This document shows positions 1 to 13,212 of a stretch of DNA of 64,000 nucleotides, piece by piece. Both the position numbers and the translations under genes were made by a program. Position 1 is the first letter of the stretch. Each line of letters starts with the position of its first letter. The DNA comes from Pseudophaeomoniella oleicola (lineage: Eukaryota; Ascomycota; Eurotiomycetes; Phaeomoniellales; Phaeomoniellaceae), in NCBI GenBank assembly GCA_003868215.1, contig QWDQ01000008.1:543688-607687 (forward strand), read 5' to 3'. The notes beneath the pieces are model-generated. The model saw only the letters and a program-made list of their open reading frames with translations, did no database searches and was not told the DNA's origin.

Positions 1-1685
1 TGCAGATGATGTCCCAACGACCGTCTGTAACTGGATGGTGCTCCTAACTTTTGTTGATTTCCAGTCAAAACCGACGTAGTGCAACTTTCAATCATGTCAC
101 CAGAGTGCTGTAACAACATTCAACTTTGTGTTTCATCGTAATTCAGCATACTACGTACTCGTTGGAGTTCTTGGTTTTAGTGTCCAAGGAATCGTAGTAC
201 AAGAGTGGGCATATAACATTACTCCAGCATGACTAATGTGGGTAATTCGGGTCCGTTAAACGCCAACGGCACTCTTCGATGTTGAGAGAGAACGATGATG
301 GTTATAACTGATGCTTAATCTTGAATGGATTCTCCAGGTAGGTAATTAGCGTGTTGGACATGACTTGGGACGAGGCGGTTATTCAAATTGGTGTTTACCA
401 CAGGTAGTATTGTGGCTTGATTGAAAATACCATGACGGCTAATGAGAGCTGTTGTCCATTGGGAGTAATTTAACCACTAGTCAGCAATCCCAACTCAACT
501 GGTATAGACAATGGAGATGGGCAATAAATTCCACAATAAATGAGTCGTGATATTGAACTGTTATCAATCAGACCAACATGAATCAACCGTCGATCGTTTC
601 CCGTGATAGGCAGCGGGAGGTACGTACAACGTTGTACTATCTAGGTATGTAGTAGGAGGTACAGTAATAGTAAGTGCAGTAACGTTACCACAGTAGTATT
701 GGATTTTCACTGACACGCGGATTGCCGGAGTGTTTGCCCATTCCTCGCTCATCCCCGACGGGTAGATCACGGTATGCGAATACAGGACATACCACACCCG
801 TAAAAGTTATATATACCGTGAGAAGAATCACTCCACCGTTTGACTGCTTTTCTTTATTGCCGCGTTGTATGTGTCGGAACCCTTCCTCGCCTCTCCTTTT
901 TCCTCCGTCTCGTTTGCCTCGCACAGGAGTTTTCTTTGTGTCCCAACTTTAGTCTATCGCGGCGCTGCACCTTACTAATCATCCGAAGAGGGCAACAAAG
1001 TCCGTCATGGCCGTAGATAAAGTGCATAGACCATTCATACTATGATAGGTAAGGTAGGGAATTGCGTACTACGTAGTAGGCAAAAGAAATCCTAGAGGAA
1101 ATCCCATTAATATTTGTCGTCTTCAAAGCTTTTCCCCACCAGATCATCACAGCTACTACGTAGTAAGGTCACGGTATTCTCGTTTAGTTAAAATCTAAGG
1201 GTGATGGCGTCTCTTGGTTCTTGGCCATCTCCTTATGTAAGTTCAATTGTTCTTCTCTGTACGTTGTAGTAGTATGTAACAAAGTGAGGCCCAATCTCCT
1301 CCTGCCCTGAAATGGCCTTCCCCCTTCCCCCTTCCCGCTTTGCTGCCCACCCTATTGAATTTGACCAATCCTCCGACTACCGTAGTACCGATGTTTCCCC
1401 ACGGTATGCGCCTTACTCTTTTCATTTGCGTGATGCAAATTCTCAAGACTCAATCACTCTTGTCTGCTTCTCATCTTCCCTACAACTTCTTTTATTTCAT
1501 TTCAGAGACGCGCGACAATACAATGGGAGATGGTAATGCTATCGATTTCGCAATCCCGGTCTAAGGCCAATCAACGTCATGGCCACCTATTGCTGTGATA
1601 TTGATCAGATGAGGCCCCGCTGGTTCGTTGGCCCGCAGTATATTCAACCATTGTTGACCGATCCATCTCTATCGGAACGTTCTTA
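1..1685. other. Intergenic, upstream of the first Zn2Cys6 regulator
   Basis: No reading frame here looks like a protein: the open frames are under 80 codons, on both strands, and low in complexity. The stretch holds two perfect copies of the palindrome TACTACGTAGTA, at 1067-1078 and 1154-1165. A C/T-rich tract at about 1310-1340 may belong to the promoter of the gene at 1686. Confidence 0.6.
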
Positions 1686-3491
1686 ATGGCCTCAGTGCCA
1701 GCTAAACGGGCTTGCGACGCCTGTCACAGACGCAAAGTACGATGTTCAGGGGGACAGCCTTGCCAGAACTGCGGTTCCGCCAATTTGGCGTGTACATACA
1801 ATGCAATCCCGCAGAAGAAAGGACCCAAAGGATCTCGAGCCAAGGTGATATCAGAGCTACGAGAGACACAGAAGCACACCGATCCGCCTCCGAGACATCG
1901 ATCAGCTGACAATGGCTTCGATTTCAACAGCCCGCCAATGTCCCCTGGCTGGAGGCGGGGGCCCAACGTCTTCCCCCCGCAATTCGTAGACAAGTGCGTC
2001 GATTTTTTCTTCCAACACATGTATCCAACCATGCCGATCTTGCACAGGGTCACGGTGCAGACCCTAATATCGCTGATGGATGACTCCATCGAAGCATACT
2101 GCCTCATAGGCTCGCTGTGCGCCTTCATGACGATACAACCAGGAATGAACACGCCGGATTTCAGCTCGGTAGACGGGTCTTCAACTCCCTTCCCTCAACT
2201 TCCTTGCGGGAGCACTCTCCTCGAGGAAGTGCTTCGTGTACGGAGAGGATATGATTACATTGAAAATCCGTCTGTGGAGGCCGTCATTACTTCATTTTTC
2301 CTGTTCGCAAGCCATTTCGGCTTAGATAAGCACAATACTGCCTGGTCTTCTCTTCGTGAAGCGAGCACGATTGCTCTTATCCTGCGCATGCAGGAGGAGT
2401 CGACATATATGGAAGGAGATTACATGGATAATATCATGAGACGACGGCTGTATTGGCTCTTATTCGCCACGGAGCGCGCGTATGCGCTACAACGACATCG
2501 ACCTATCAGTTTACATTCAACCATCGAATTGCCAAACCTCCGCGAAGACCCGACGGAAAATCATTCCATAGAAGGCTTCCTGCATCTTATCAACCTATTC
2601 CGACCGTTCGATGACACTTTCATAGGGTTATGGAACAAAGCAAGGAACGACTGCTCGACGCCCTGGCTTGCTCACCTACAAAAGCAGCTCACGGCGGCGC
2701 TCCCAGCGACCTTGAATGTAACAGATAGCCAGGCAGCTGATTTACGAACGACACAGCAGTGGTTGAGGACCATGGTTTGGCAATTGTCAATCACTAACGG
2801 TTACCTATCTTCATCGTCTTCCGACTCGTCGATGACGTTCCAATACCCTATCGAGATTGCCCGGGATCTGGTTGCAGATCTGAGCGGCCTGCCATTATCG
2901 TCGATGGAGGTTCATGGCATTGGACTAGTAAGTTGGTTTTAGATCAAGTACTGCTCGGTCTAACATGCGACATAGATTGAGAAGATCTTCGATGTGGCTT
3001 GTACCTTAACGGACGTCATCTCTTGTGTACCCTTTGAACCAATAACGTTCGAGGTCGGGCCCTCTGGATATCTGCAGCAATTTTTGAACCTAATCGCGAG
3101 TCTCCGCGGCGGACGCACGAAATTCCTTCCGCTTCTACTAGCCAAGGTCAACGAGACATTACCGGCTGTTATGACACCCAGCTTGCAGAGTACTGCAGCT
3201 GGTCTTCTGCAGGATAATATTGTCGACAACCTACAGTCATCGGCACAGTCCTCTGCCGTCACCACACCCTACGATGCGCCGATCAACCCGATGGCTACCA
3301 TGAGTCCGACTTCTATCAGCCCACTGTCGACTGGCATCATGCCTGCATCTACAAATCCAAACCCACATTATCTAGATCCTTTGCCACCAGGTCAAGGCAC
3401 TCGGTTCAGTAACTCATTCCCTGTCCAAAATTCAGAACAACCTATTCCTCGATCGATTCCGAATCTCCAGCCCAATGGCTACTTCGGCTGA
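1686..3491 (+). CDS. Zn2Cys6 fungal-specific transcription factor
   Basis: Likely a nuclear DNA-binding regulator of 585 aa. The N-terminal binuclear zinc cluster has all six cysteines (C10, C13, C20, C26, C29, C36), followed by a basic linker reading KKGPKGSRAK at about 44-53. The middle part (about 95-330) has the helical pattern of the fungal_trans regulatory domain, including RRRLYWLLFATERAYALQR near its end. The C-terminus is Ser/Pro/Asn-rich. One 48-bp intron (2928-2975) joins two exons in phase; ignoring it truncates the protein at 2942. The start is the ATG seven codons before the zinc cluster. The KKGPKGSR linker occurs in a subgroup of ascomycete sugar-utilisation or developmental regulators, but I cannot name an ortholog or target. 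Confidence 0.9.
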
Positions 3492-4485
3492 ACCAGATAA
3501 CATTATACATCTTCATTACGGGACGTCGGATATAGTGTCCAAGCTTCGGCTTTGAGACGATGTTCCCCTAAAAGCTGACAAAAATCCCAGCTTCACGGTA
3601 TAGTTGCCATCGTGCAGTGCGTACGTACATCGTTTGCCCACAAACGGCATTACCTGCAAGCAACTCAGCCGAATTCACGGCATCTATAAGCCCGTGATGG
3701 CTGCACAACCGCACGATTGATAAGATTGATCCACGTGCTACCAATGAGCCATGAAATCAATTAACGACAGTCAAGAGGCTGATGCACAACGAGATATTTG
3801 CTACTTATGCAGGACTCAAAATGGGTTGTTCTCAAAAAAGTTGAGGGGCGCATGCCATTTCTTGTACATAGTTTACAAATTGATCATGACAGAATTGTGC
3901 ATTTTGCGGGAGGAACATGTCCTCGAACATGAAAAAGAATAAATATTTTACACCAAAAAGTTCATGATGTATATGTCCCAAGAAAATGTTGTCAACTTTG
4001 TGATAAACGACCAACTATCTCGTATTCCTATCAGCCACTCAAAAGGCCACATGTAATACTATACTTCCTGATAGCACAGGGGATGATACCTCATGCTCCT
4101 CCTGCCACAACAGATAGAGTACGAACGTCACTTTGATTTTCGTCTCGTGTCGTCAGTCGTCAGTCACTCTTCATGTTCGGAGCATGCGGCATTGAGAAGA
4201 AGTCTTGAAACGGATAATTGTTCCAGAGGGTGGTTCGGTCATTGTCCAATTTTTGCGGCATTGGCGCCAATTGATGACGCTAGCATGGCTGCCACAATTG
4301 TCGTGTAGAGTATCATGCGCGCTTGACTGATCAGCGAGTTGGGGAACTCTGAGAGACGCTGGAAGTGCATGACTTTCGGTATGCATAGATGAGTCTTCCG
4401 ATTTTGTGTGTGCAAGCTATAGTCGTGGTGGTAGTTTGTCTTGCTTGGTAGGCAGGAAAAAGTGGCTTGCGGCATTTATTGTTTC
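3492..4485. other. Intergenic between convergent genes
   Basis: This is the space between the 3' ends of the Zn2Cys6 gene and MED11. Only short non-conserved frames are present. It should contain both 3' UTRs; nothing else is recognisable. Confidence 0.6.
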
Positions 4486-5016
4486 TCAACCGCCGCTTTG
4501 CTTGTTGTCTTCTTCCTGTTCGATCTCCATGGACTCTCCTTCCTGACCCTTGACATCGTCGCTCTTCTGGGCTTTGCCCTCGGCTCCCTCCAGGAGCTTC
4601 CTTGCGCGTGCCCACAACTCCTGCTCCATGCCCTTGCCCACCTGATCCTTCGCGCGGCTGTTCAACCAGCTGGTCTCCAGTCCACCGTCCCCGCCCACTC
4701 TGAGTTCAGTCCGTGTCATCGCGGCCTTCGCATCTTTCTGTGTGCCCTCTTGAATCAAACCCGCTTCCTGTAAGGCGTAGATCTGCCGACGTAGTCCGAC
4801 ATCGATGGCCGAGAGGGTGCTGAAGTAGGTCTGGATCGAATCCTGGAACGTTTCACGAGGATTCGCGGTGGTGTTGGTGGAGTCGGGAGGGGAGGTGAGG
4901 GTTTGGAGTGCCTGGCCGGCGGAGGATAAGAGGGAGGCGATCCGAGAGTCGATTTGAGAGAGCTGGGTTATGCGATCCGCAGGAGTGAAGGCTGGCGGAG
5001 CGTCTTCGGAAGACAT
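4486..5016 (-). CDS. MED11: Mediator complex subunit 11
   Basis: Small intronless gene, 176 aa. Med11 pairs with Med22 in the Mediator head module, which links activators to RNA polymerase II and TFIIH. The N-terminal half has the family pattern: a starting helix with ADRITQLSQIDSRIASLL at 13-30, a second helix with AGQAL, then an F-x-x-x-x-x-x-Y-F-S-T-L-x-x-I-D-V-x-L-R-R-Q-I segment at about 57-82. The C-terminal 60 residues are charged, with KSDDVKGQEGESMEIEQEED, a fungal-type acidic tail. It is divergent from TAF5 with 458 bp between the start codons, so two preinitiation-complex genes share a promoter region. Confidence 0.85.
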   Translation of the reverse strand: MSSEDAPPAFTPADRITQLSQIDSRIASLLSSAGQALQTLTSPPDSTNTTANPRETFQDSIQTYFSTLSAIDVGLRRQIYALQEAGLIQEGTQKDAKAAMTRTELRVGGDGGLETSWLNSRAKDQVGKGMEQELWARARKLLEGAEGKAQKSDDVKGQEGESMEIEQEEDNKQSGG

Positions 5017-5474
5017 TCTTATTCGTCTGCCGCTGGGAGTAAGGTTGGAAATCCGCGTAGTGAGATCGGATCTAGGATCGCACGACTACAACTGTCATCT
5101 CATGGCTTGCTTCTACAAGAACACTGTTCGGAGGCTGCCTGCTCGTTGTGATACCTAGACCCTGTGTAGTCACATTTAATAGGTGCTGCGGGTTGAATGT
5201 GGAGACAGCTTCTCCACCATCACGCGTTTCCGAATCGATATGTGAATTTCGATGTTGAAGCACTTCGTCGATGAGTTTTATATCCATCAAACCAGCAAGC
5301 TCGACTCCGTCTATCCCTCTAGAACCTGATTCCACTCGACCGCATCGCAATCGGGTTTTCAGATCTGTAGATTTTAAGCGGCGTCCCATCATGGCATAGA
5401 CAGATGACCAACATCTCAACACCTGGACCAACCTCACACTTACTCTCACTGCCTCTGGAACAACAGCATCAATA
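5017..5474. promoter_or_regulatory. Shared MED11/TAF5 divergent promoter region
   Basis: 458 bp between the start codons of two divergent RNA polymerase II initiation-factor genes. No coding frame is supported here. I did not recognise a specific operator. The call rests on gene arrangement only. Confidence 0.6.
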
Positions 5475-8025
5475 ATGTCAGCTCCCGGGGGTGCTCCAAG
5501 TCCAGCTCCAAGGAGTGCGAGCATGAGTTCTAATCCGCCTGGAATATATGTCCCCCCAGCTCAACCCATACCGGCTCCTATGCCGCCTAATCCACCAGCT
5601 GGGGGCCCGCCGCCAATGTCTCAACAGAATCTGAATCAAATCGTACGTACTCAATCTCCCAATGTCTTTATCTTCTTATTTCCAGACTTTGTCTGCAACG
5701 CTTTCGAAAGTTCTTTTCACTGAGGAATGATGTCTTGGCAACCATATTGCTTGATTCTCCCTCCTTTCCCACCCGTTTGATAACTACCTTTTTTCGTTGC
5801 CTGCAGTAGCGTTTTCTTATAATTCATTCTCTACAATACTAGAGCTGACGCCTACCGTGTAGGTCATTGACTATCTCGCCAAGAAAGGATACACTCGTAC
5901 GGAGGCAATGTTGCGTGCAGAATCAGCACAAAGGGATGTTTCTGGACCAGTGCCAAACACGAACGCACCGTCAGGGCCACCCAAGTACATTGAGGCATTC
6001 GAGACATTGAAAAACTGGGTTGACGATGCACTCGATGTGTACAAGCCGGAGCTTCGCCGGCTATTATGGCCAGTCTTCGCCCACTCTTTCCTCAACCTGA
6101 TATCCACCCTCTACATGCACGAGGGGAAGAGGTTCTTCGAGCAGTTCAAGAATTTGTTCATGCAAGACCACACAGAAGACGTTCGCGCTCTAGAACGGAT
6201 CAGTCTCCCCGAACACTTCAATGATAACAATATTGCGAAACTTTACCGAGAGAATAAATACCGACTTACGGTCAGCGAACCGGCGTTCTTCCACCTTATG
6301 CAATTTCTTGAAGGCCTTCCAGAAAACAAAGGAAGATTGTTGATCCCAATACTTGAGACCCAGTGCAACGTCAGATTGGCAGATCGAGCTTCAGACGATC
6401 GATACAGCTTCGCGGCAATATTATCTCGAGGAAAGGAGCTTCAGGATATGCCTGCAGAGGACGAGGGTATTCCAGGCCATCATCCAGGCTCTGCATATAC
6501 TGGTGATAAGCCAGGTCTAGATGGTGTTCTAACCAAGGTTAGGCTGGGCAAATTGCCTATGGAGACTGAGCTTGAAGAGGACGTGCGAGCTGAGCTCGAA
6601 GAACTAGACGAGAAGCTTCCGCCAGAAGGCGGAGAAGATTCTCTTGTAAAGACGCATGAAATGATCAATATCAAACAGGAAGAAGAAGATGAAGGTCCGT
6701 CAAGAGCTGACATACCGTATCCGCCTTCAACAGCAAGAGATGTGGCTATGGAAGTCATGAAGATAAGACACCACCGGGAACGATTTCGACCAGACAAAAA
6801 CTCACGGACAGGGGGTATCGGACCTGCCATGAGCGTGTGCATGTTTACCTTCCACAATACCTTCGACTCGTAAGTTCTGACAAAGTTGGCCACCTCTACT
6901 CGACTAACCTTGAATTCCAGTGTAACCTGCATCGACTTTTCTGGGGATAATCAACTTGCAGCTGTTGGCACATCTGAATCATATATCAGAGTATGGTCAA
7001 TCGACGGCAAAGCGATACCTACAGTGGATACTTCACTTCCTCCGTCAAATTCACATCGACTGATTGGCCATTCCGGACCAGTCTACGCTGTCGCTTTTGG
7101 ACCAGCAACCGAGTCATCGCCTGAAACTGATGCTATTTCAGAGACACGTGCGCATTGGCTGCTCTCGTCCTCTGCAGACTCAACGATTCGGCTATGGAAT
7201 TTAGACGCTTGGCAGCAGATTGTCGTCTATAAAGGTCACCATGGTCCCGTTTGGGATCTCTCCTGGAGTCCTTTCGGTCACTACTTCGTCACCGGTGGTC
7301 ATGACAAAACAGCACGATTGTGGGCTACAGACAAGGTCCGACATCTACGGTTATTCGCTGGGCATGACGACGGCGTCGATGTCGTTGCCTACCATCCCAA
7401 CACCGCTTACATTTTCACCGCGAGCTCGGATAGGACCGTTCGTATGTATGCTGTCACCAATGGACAAGCAGTCCGAATGTTCACTGGGCACCCAAATCCT
7501 ATCACAGCCCTGGCATGTAGCAAAGATGGCAAACAGCTTGCTTCAGGTGACGACGCTGGTAATCTTCTCTTGTGGGACCTTTCCAGTGGGAGGTTGTACA
7601 AGCGTCTCAAAGGCCATGGAAAGGGAGGTATCTGGTCCTTGAGCTATTCTGTTGAGTCGACTGTCCTGGTATCCGGTGGTGCGGATGGCACTGTGCGAGT
7701 CTGGGATGTCCATCCAGCCGCCAAGCCGTACACTAACCAGCCCTCTGGCGGTGCTTTAACAGCAGCAGGTGCAACAGGATCCACAGACGGTGCCAAAGAT
7801 GGCGCTGGTTCTGGGACGGCAGGCACTCAAGGAAATACTTCAGCACCGACAGGGTCGACTGTTGGAACAATGACGTCTAGCCTTGGTGGAACCGGAAAGA
7901 GAAGAAAGGATGACGTTGTGTCGTGGGAGCAGATCAGCGCATTCCCGACCAAGAAGAGTCCGGTATACAAGGTCAAGGTTACTGGAAAGAATTTGGTCAT
8001 TGCAGGCGGCGCTTATTTGCCTTAA
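5475..8025 (+). CDS. TAF5: TFIID subunit 5 (TAF5), WD40 protein
   Basis: Scaffold subunit of TFIID, and of SAGA in fungi; 759 aa from three exons (introns 5643-5862 and 6870-6920). The order is a Pro/Ala-rich N-terminus (1-50); a LisH-like helix with VIDYLAKKGYTRTEAML at 57-73; the TAF5 NTD2 helical domain from about 97 to 230, with FETLKNWVDDALDVYKPEL; an acidic linker with EELDEKLPPEGGED and KQEEEDEG; then WD40 repeats from about 392 to the end. Repeats show the usual GH...WD spacing, for example GHHGPVWDLSWSPFGHYF and GHPNPITALACSKDGKQLA. An Ala/Gly/Ser/Thr-rich loop of about 70 residues separates the last repeats. Both splice junctions keep frame. A second in-frame ATG lies at 5523. Confidence 0.93.
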
Positions 8026-8690
8026 GATTTCTAGCGATCGGCGCCGACGAGGGTTTGTTTTTGGGGAGTTTGGATTAAGGCAATACTCACGGGCACCAGC
8101 AACCAGTGCAGTTCTACATTTGGAGGCGAGCGGTTCCATGCAGAGATGCTTCCAATTATCAACATCTGGCACAAAGAGTGCCCAAAATGGCGCAGAAGGT
8201 AACGTTCTAGAATTAGTCTCAGATAGAGCTTACCGAACGTGCTGTAATTTATGTATATCATCATCAAGTATTTCAATGAAAGCGAGATGCAACCTCATTT
8301 TCTATAAGGATTTGATATATGAGGAGAGCGAAGTTTTGACGTCGTTAGAATCTAGTTCGGGCAATTCCTGTGGAGTTGACGCTCAACATCGTGCGGTACC
8401 ATTGCGCAACAAGCCTGTAGTGTTTCAACCACACTTATTCAATAGTGATTGCTTCCTCGATAATTCCAATCAGTCCCTATTGCATCTTTCTGGACTTGCT
8501 TACAGCAGACCAAGATTGTTGTCGCCAACCAAGAGCGACAATTCCCCGTGCTACTTTGGTCAGCGGATCTCCCCCGCTTGAATTGCATACACGTCGAGAC
8601 ATATCAATCGAGACATCTCTCCGTCCAGGACTCGGGCATCGGGGGTGGCTCATTTTTAATACAAGGGAGCCGATAGTTTAATAACGTACG
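8026..8690. other. Intergenic, TAF5 to PPE1
   Basis: Tandem-gene spacer of 665 bp holding the TAF5 3' end and the PPE1 promoter. One long frame runs out of TAF5 in another phase, but it is a shadow with no protein character. Confidence 0.55.
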
Positions 8691-10086
8691 ATGAGTGATC
8701 TGCTCAAGCAATCGTTCGCCAAAGCCCAGCTATCCAGGTTGCCACCCGATGTTCCCGTGATGGGGAGCTTCGATGAGAACGAAGAGGTGGAAGAGGATGA
8801 TGGGTCGTCGTCTGCGTCTTCGGCGTCATCGACGGGGACTATTGTGCCTTCGTCGACGAAGAAGTTGTTTGAAAGACCTGTTGGGTAAGGTGCCTTTTTA
8901 TTATGTGCGTTGCGGTATTACGAATGATTCTGTCTTGGGCTCCTTTTCGTTGCTTGAGCGTTGTGCATTACCGACGGGACCATCCAAGGGACTATATTTC
9001 TGACTTGATTTTTCAAGATCCTTTTCCTCTCGAGGAGGTCGACTGGCGCCGTTACCCTGGAAGGACTTCTTCGAGCAAGAGCTCTTTCTTTCACAGCAGA
9101 TGGACGATTCACGGGTTACGCATCATGTCTATCTAACATCACCTAAAGCAGGGGGCCCCCTCTTCGTCACTCATCACGGTGCAGGTTCCTCTGGTCTATC
9201 GTTTGCTGCATTCACGAGAGAGCTGAGACATCTGCTACCGGATGCAGGGGTCCTCTCGTTAGATGCTCGTGGTCATGGTATAACAATCCAGACGCCGGAA
9301 CCCGATGTTACCGATCTTGGGCTTGATGTGCTCAGCTCTGATCTGGGATATGTCGTCAAGGAGACGCAAAAGCAGATGAACTGGGACAGTCTACCAGATA
9401 TTGTGCTCGTGGGACATAGCTTAGGTGGAGCTGTTACAACAGATCTGGCCAAGAAAGGATCATTAGGTTCAAAGGTGTTGGCATACGCAGTGCTCGATGT
9501 GGTTGAAGGTAAGTCACTCGTCCAATGCACAGGATCTCCAATCTGACTCTGCTGCCCAGGCTCAGCGCTTGATGCTCTCCAGTCAATGGAGACATACCTC
9601 TCTACACGGCCGACTGGATTTCCAACGCTAGCATCTGGTATAGAGTGGCATTCACGCTCAAGAACGATTCGCAATCAGACTTCAGCAAGGGTGTCTGTGC
9701 CTGCTTTACTACATGATATATCATCCTCACCAAACGACTCATCTCTAAGTATATCCTCAGACCCGCGGCCGTGGAAGTGGCGTACCGATCTCTCGGCCAC
9801 AAAGCCATTCTGGGAAGATTGGTTTACCGGCTTGTCGACCAAATTCCTTACAGCCATCCCCGGCGCTGGAAAACTACTTCTTCTGGCAGGTACAGATAGA
9901 CTTGACAAGGAATTGATGATCGGCCAGATGCAAGGGAAGTATCAACTTCAAGTATTTCCTGATGCAGGACATTTCGTTCATGAAGACCAACCGGCCAGAA
10001 CGGCACATGTAATGGCAGATTTCTGGAGGAGGAACGATAGGGGAGCACTGGTGTTACCACCCAAAGTCGGGCAGATGAAGTCATGA
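8691..10086 (+). CDS. PPE1: Protein phosphatase 2A methylesterase (alpha/beta hydrolase)
   Basis: Removes the methyl ester from the C-terminal leucine of the PP2A catalytic subunit, thereby controlling PP2A holoenzyme assembly. Three exons (introns 8885-9017 and 9509-9559) give 403 aa. The N-terminus has a short acidic/Ser-rich linker; then comes the family stretch LPWKDFFEQEL, the oxyanion segment THHGAGSSGLSF, the nucleophile elbow GHSLGG with Ser199, the acid region AGTDRLDKELMIGQMQGK, and the catalytic histidine in DAGHFVHEDQP near the C-terminus. Length and motif order match PPME1/Ppe1. The first intron is needed to reach the LPWKDFF exon; the second joins VVEG to SALDAL, as in the family. 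Confidence 0.93.
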
Positions 10087-11013
10087 CCGCATACCGCCGA
10101 CATGCTGCTACCACAAGCATACGGAGATAGAGCTTCGTACGGCCAAGAGAGACTAGCATACACATGGTCATGACGGCAGTGTGGCTGATGCTGGGCATGA
10201 ACACCTCATAATGCTGTAGGGAGTATTGGCAAGTATTGCTTTGTTGGTGGTGGCTGTGGAGTTGGTAGATCGACGCGATCGATAAGTTTAAGGGTGTCGG
10301 GGGGGGATCTTTGTTTAGATTAGGTTAGTTTAGGGATACTTTTAGTGATAGCGAATCTCAGACCGTGGCCCCTCAGCCCCTCATCCTGTCGTTTCAGCTT
10401 ACTGCGGTATTGTAGCATTGCCCCCCATCCCCAATTGCTCAGAAACCCGCCCCCACCCATACTATCCAAGACCAGGTAAGACGACAACTCGTTCAATCAA
10501 TCAGTAACATTAACGCGCTGAGAACGCTCAGCCTTGTTTTTGTGCCTAGGCGGTTTCCAGCATTGGGCCGCAGGATTGTTGTAGACACTTTGCAGCTTAC
10601 CTCGCTCAAATACAATCTCTATCTCTAACATCATTCGATCTTCAACTCCATCATCGCATATTCTTCTGTGCTTCTCTTATTTACAGTGCCTATCCAAGTC
10701 GTGTTGATCCAGTGAACGGTCGACGACAGTACAACCCCCGCTCCTTCTCCTTATTCTACGCTTGCTTGCAAGTGATCACACCGGTGCTCAGACAGGCAAG
10801 CGCCTGCCGAGCATTCAGACAAAATGAGTTGTATGTTGAATCTCCCATACGCAACTGCCTGCACTTCCTGTCAGCCTGAGAGCCCTTGTTCTCAGTTCCT
10901 GGCCACACCTCAGCACAATACCCTGCCTGGAAGGGCTTCCTAAAGACCTATAAGCGCCGTCATATCCATAAACCCTCCTATCACCTCATCACGCACTCGT
11001 TGTCTTTACTATC
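10087..11013. other. Intergenic and long leader of the CaMK gene
   Basis: 927 bp with the PPE1 3' end, a C-rich stretch, and a probable long 5' leader of the kinase. The leader contains an upstream ATG in good context at 10824 (see the separate entry). Confidence 0.55.
10824..10943 (+). other. Upstream open reading frame in the kinase leader
   Basis: ATG at 10824 with an A at -3, followed by 39 codons and TAA at 10941. A canonical fungal donor GTATGT begins seven bases after the ATG (10831), with an acceptor CAG ending at 10895. If that intron is spliced, the same ATG opens a different frame that runs past the kinase start codon and stops at 11063-11065. Either form would lie upstream of the kinase ATG and could limit its translation. 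The peptide is unrecognised. It could also be unused leader sequence. Confidence 0.3.
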
Positions 11014-12527
<1,514 letters not shown>

Positions 12528-13212
12528 GTATTTCACGTTCAAGCGAAGTGGGAATTGGCATTAGTTAAAAGACAGTTTGACCTTTCAGACGGTCCCTCCT
12601 ATTATCACGATACATGATACACGATACCCCTCTTAACATGCGTTTCCAAGTCTTTCTATCCTGTTGAAGATGGCGTACAATGGCAGAAGAACTATTAGGC
12701 ATTGCATCTACGTCGCTTATAAATGGTGTGCAATGCAGATGAGCTCCTCATGTTGATGGTGAAATCATGCCCTTGTCTGGTTGTTGCTGGGTTGAGGCCA
12801 TATCTAAGTAGTGGGGCATATCGATTAGATATTGTTGATTCCGTGGTTCTCCACTCAGTTACAGTAACAAATTGCACACCTGCAATGTATCACGATCACC
12901 TTGCACTTTGCAGATGTTCGCTACCAAGCAACTTCGTTTGTCACCAAGTACTGGACATGTTCGTTCTCTGGATGTAAAATCACCCTTTGATCGGTGCCTA
13001 TTTCTACCACCGTACAACCCCAGACTTTGTTCATCGATTTATCTACGACATTTGTAGCAGACCGTCAGCTGCCACTTTCGTCACTTGATCTGAGGCGGCA
13101 CCTCAAGGATCGTGCTGACTTCTAATCCGTCACTTAATCTCTACAAGACTTCAAGCAGAAACCTCTCTCTCTTTTTCGCTCTTTCTCCAGCACCAGCGAC
13201 CATACTATTCAA
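12528..13212. other. Intergenic, kinase to E2 gene
   Basis: 685 bp without a supported gene. It holds the kinase 3' UTR and the E2 promoter. The last 70 bases before the E2 ATG are C/T-rich, as in many fungal 5' leaders. Confidence 0.55.

Noticed and set aside
7883-8581. 232-codon plus-strand frame overlapping the TAF5 end
   Set aside because: It starts inside the TAF5 WD40 region in another phase and runs into the 3' flank without protein-like character.
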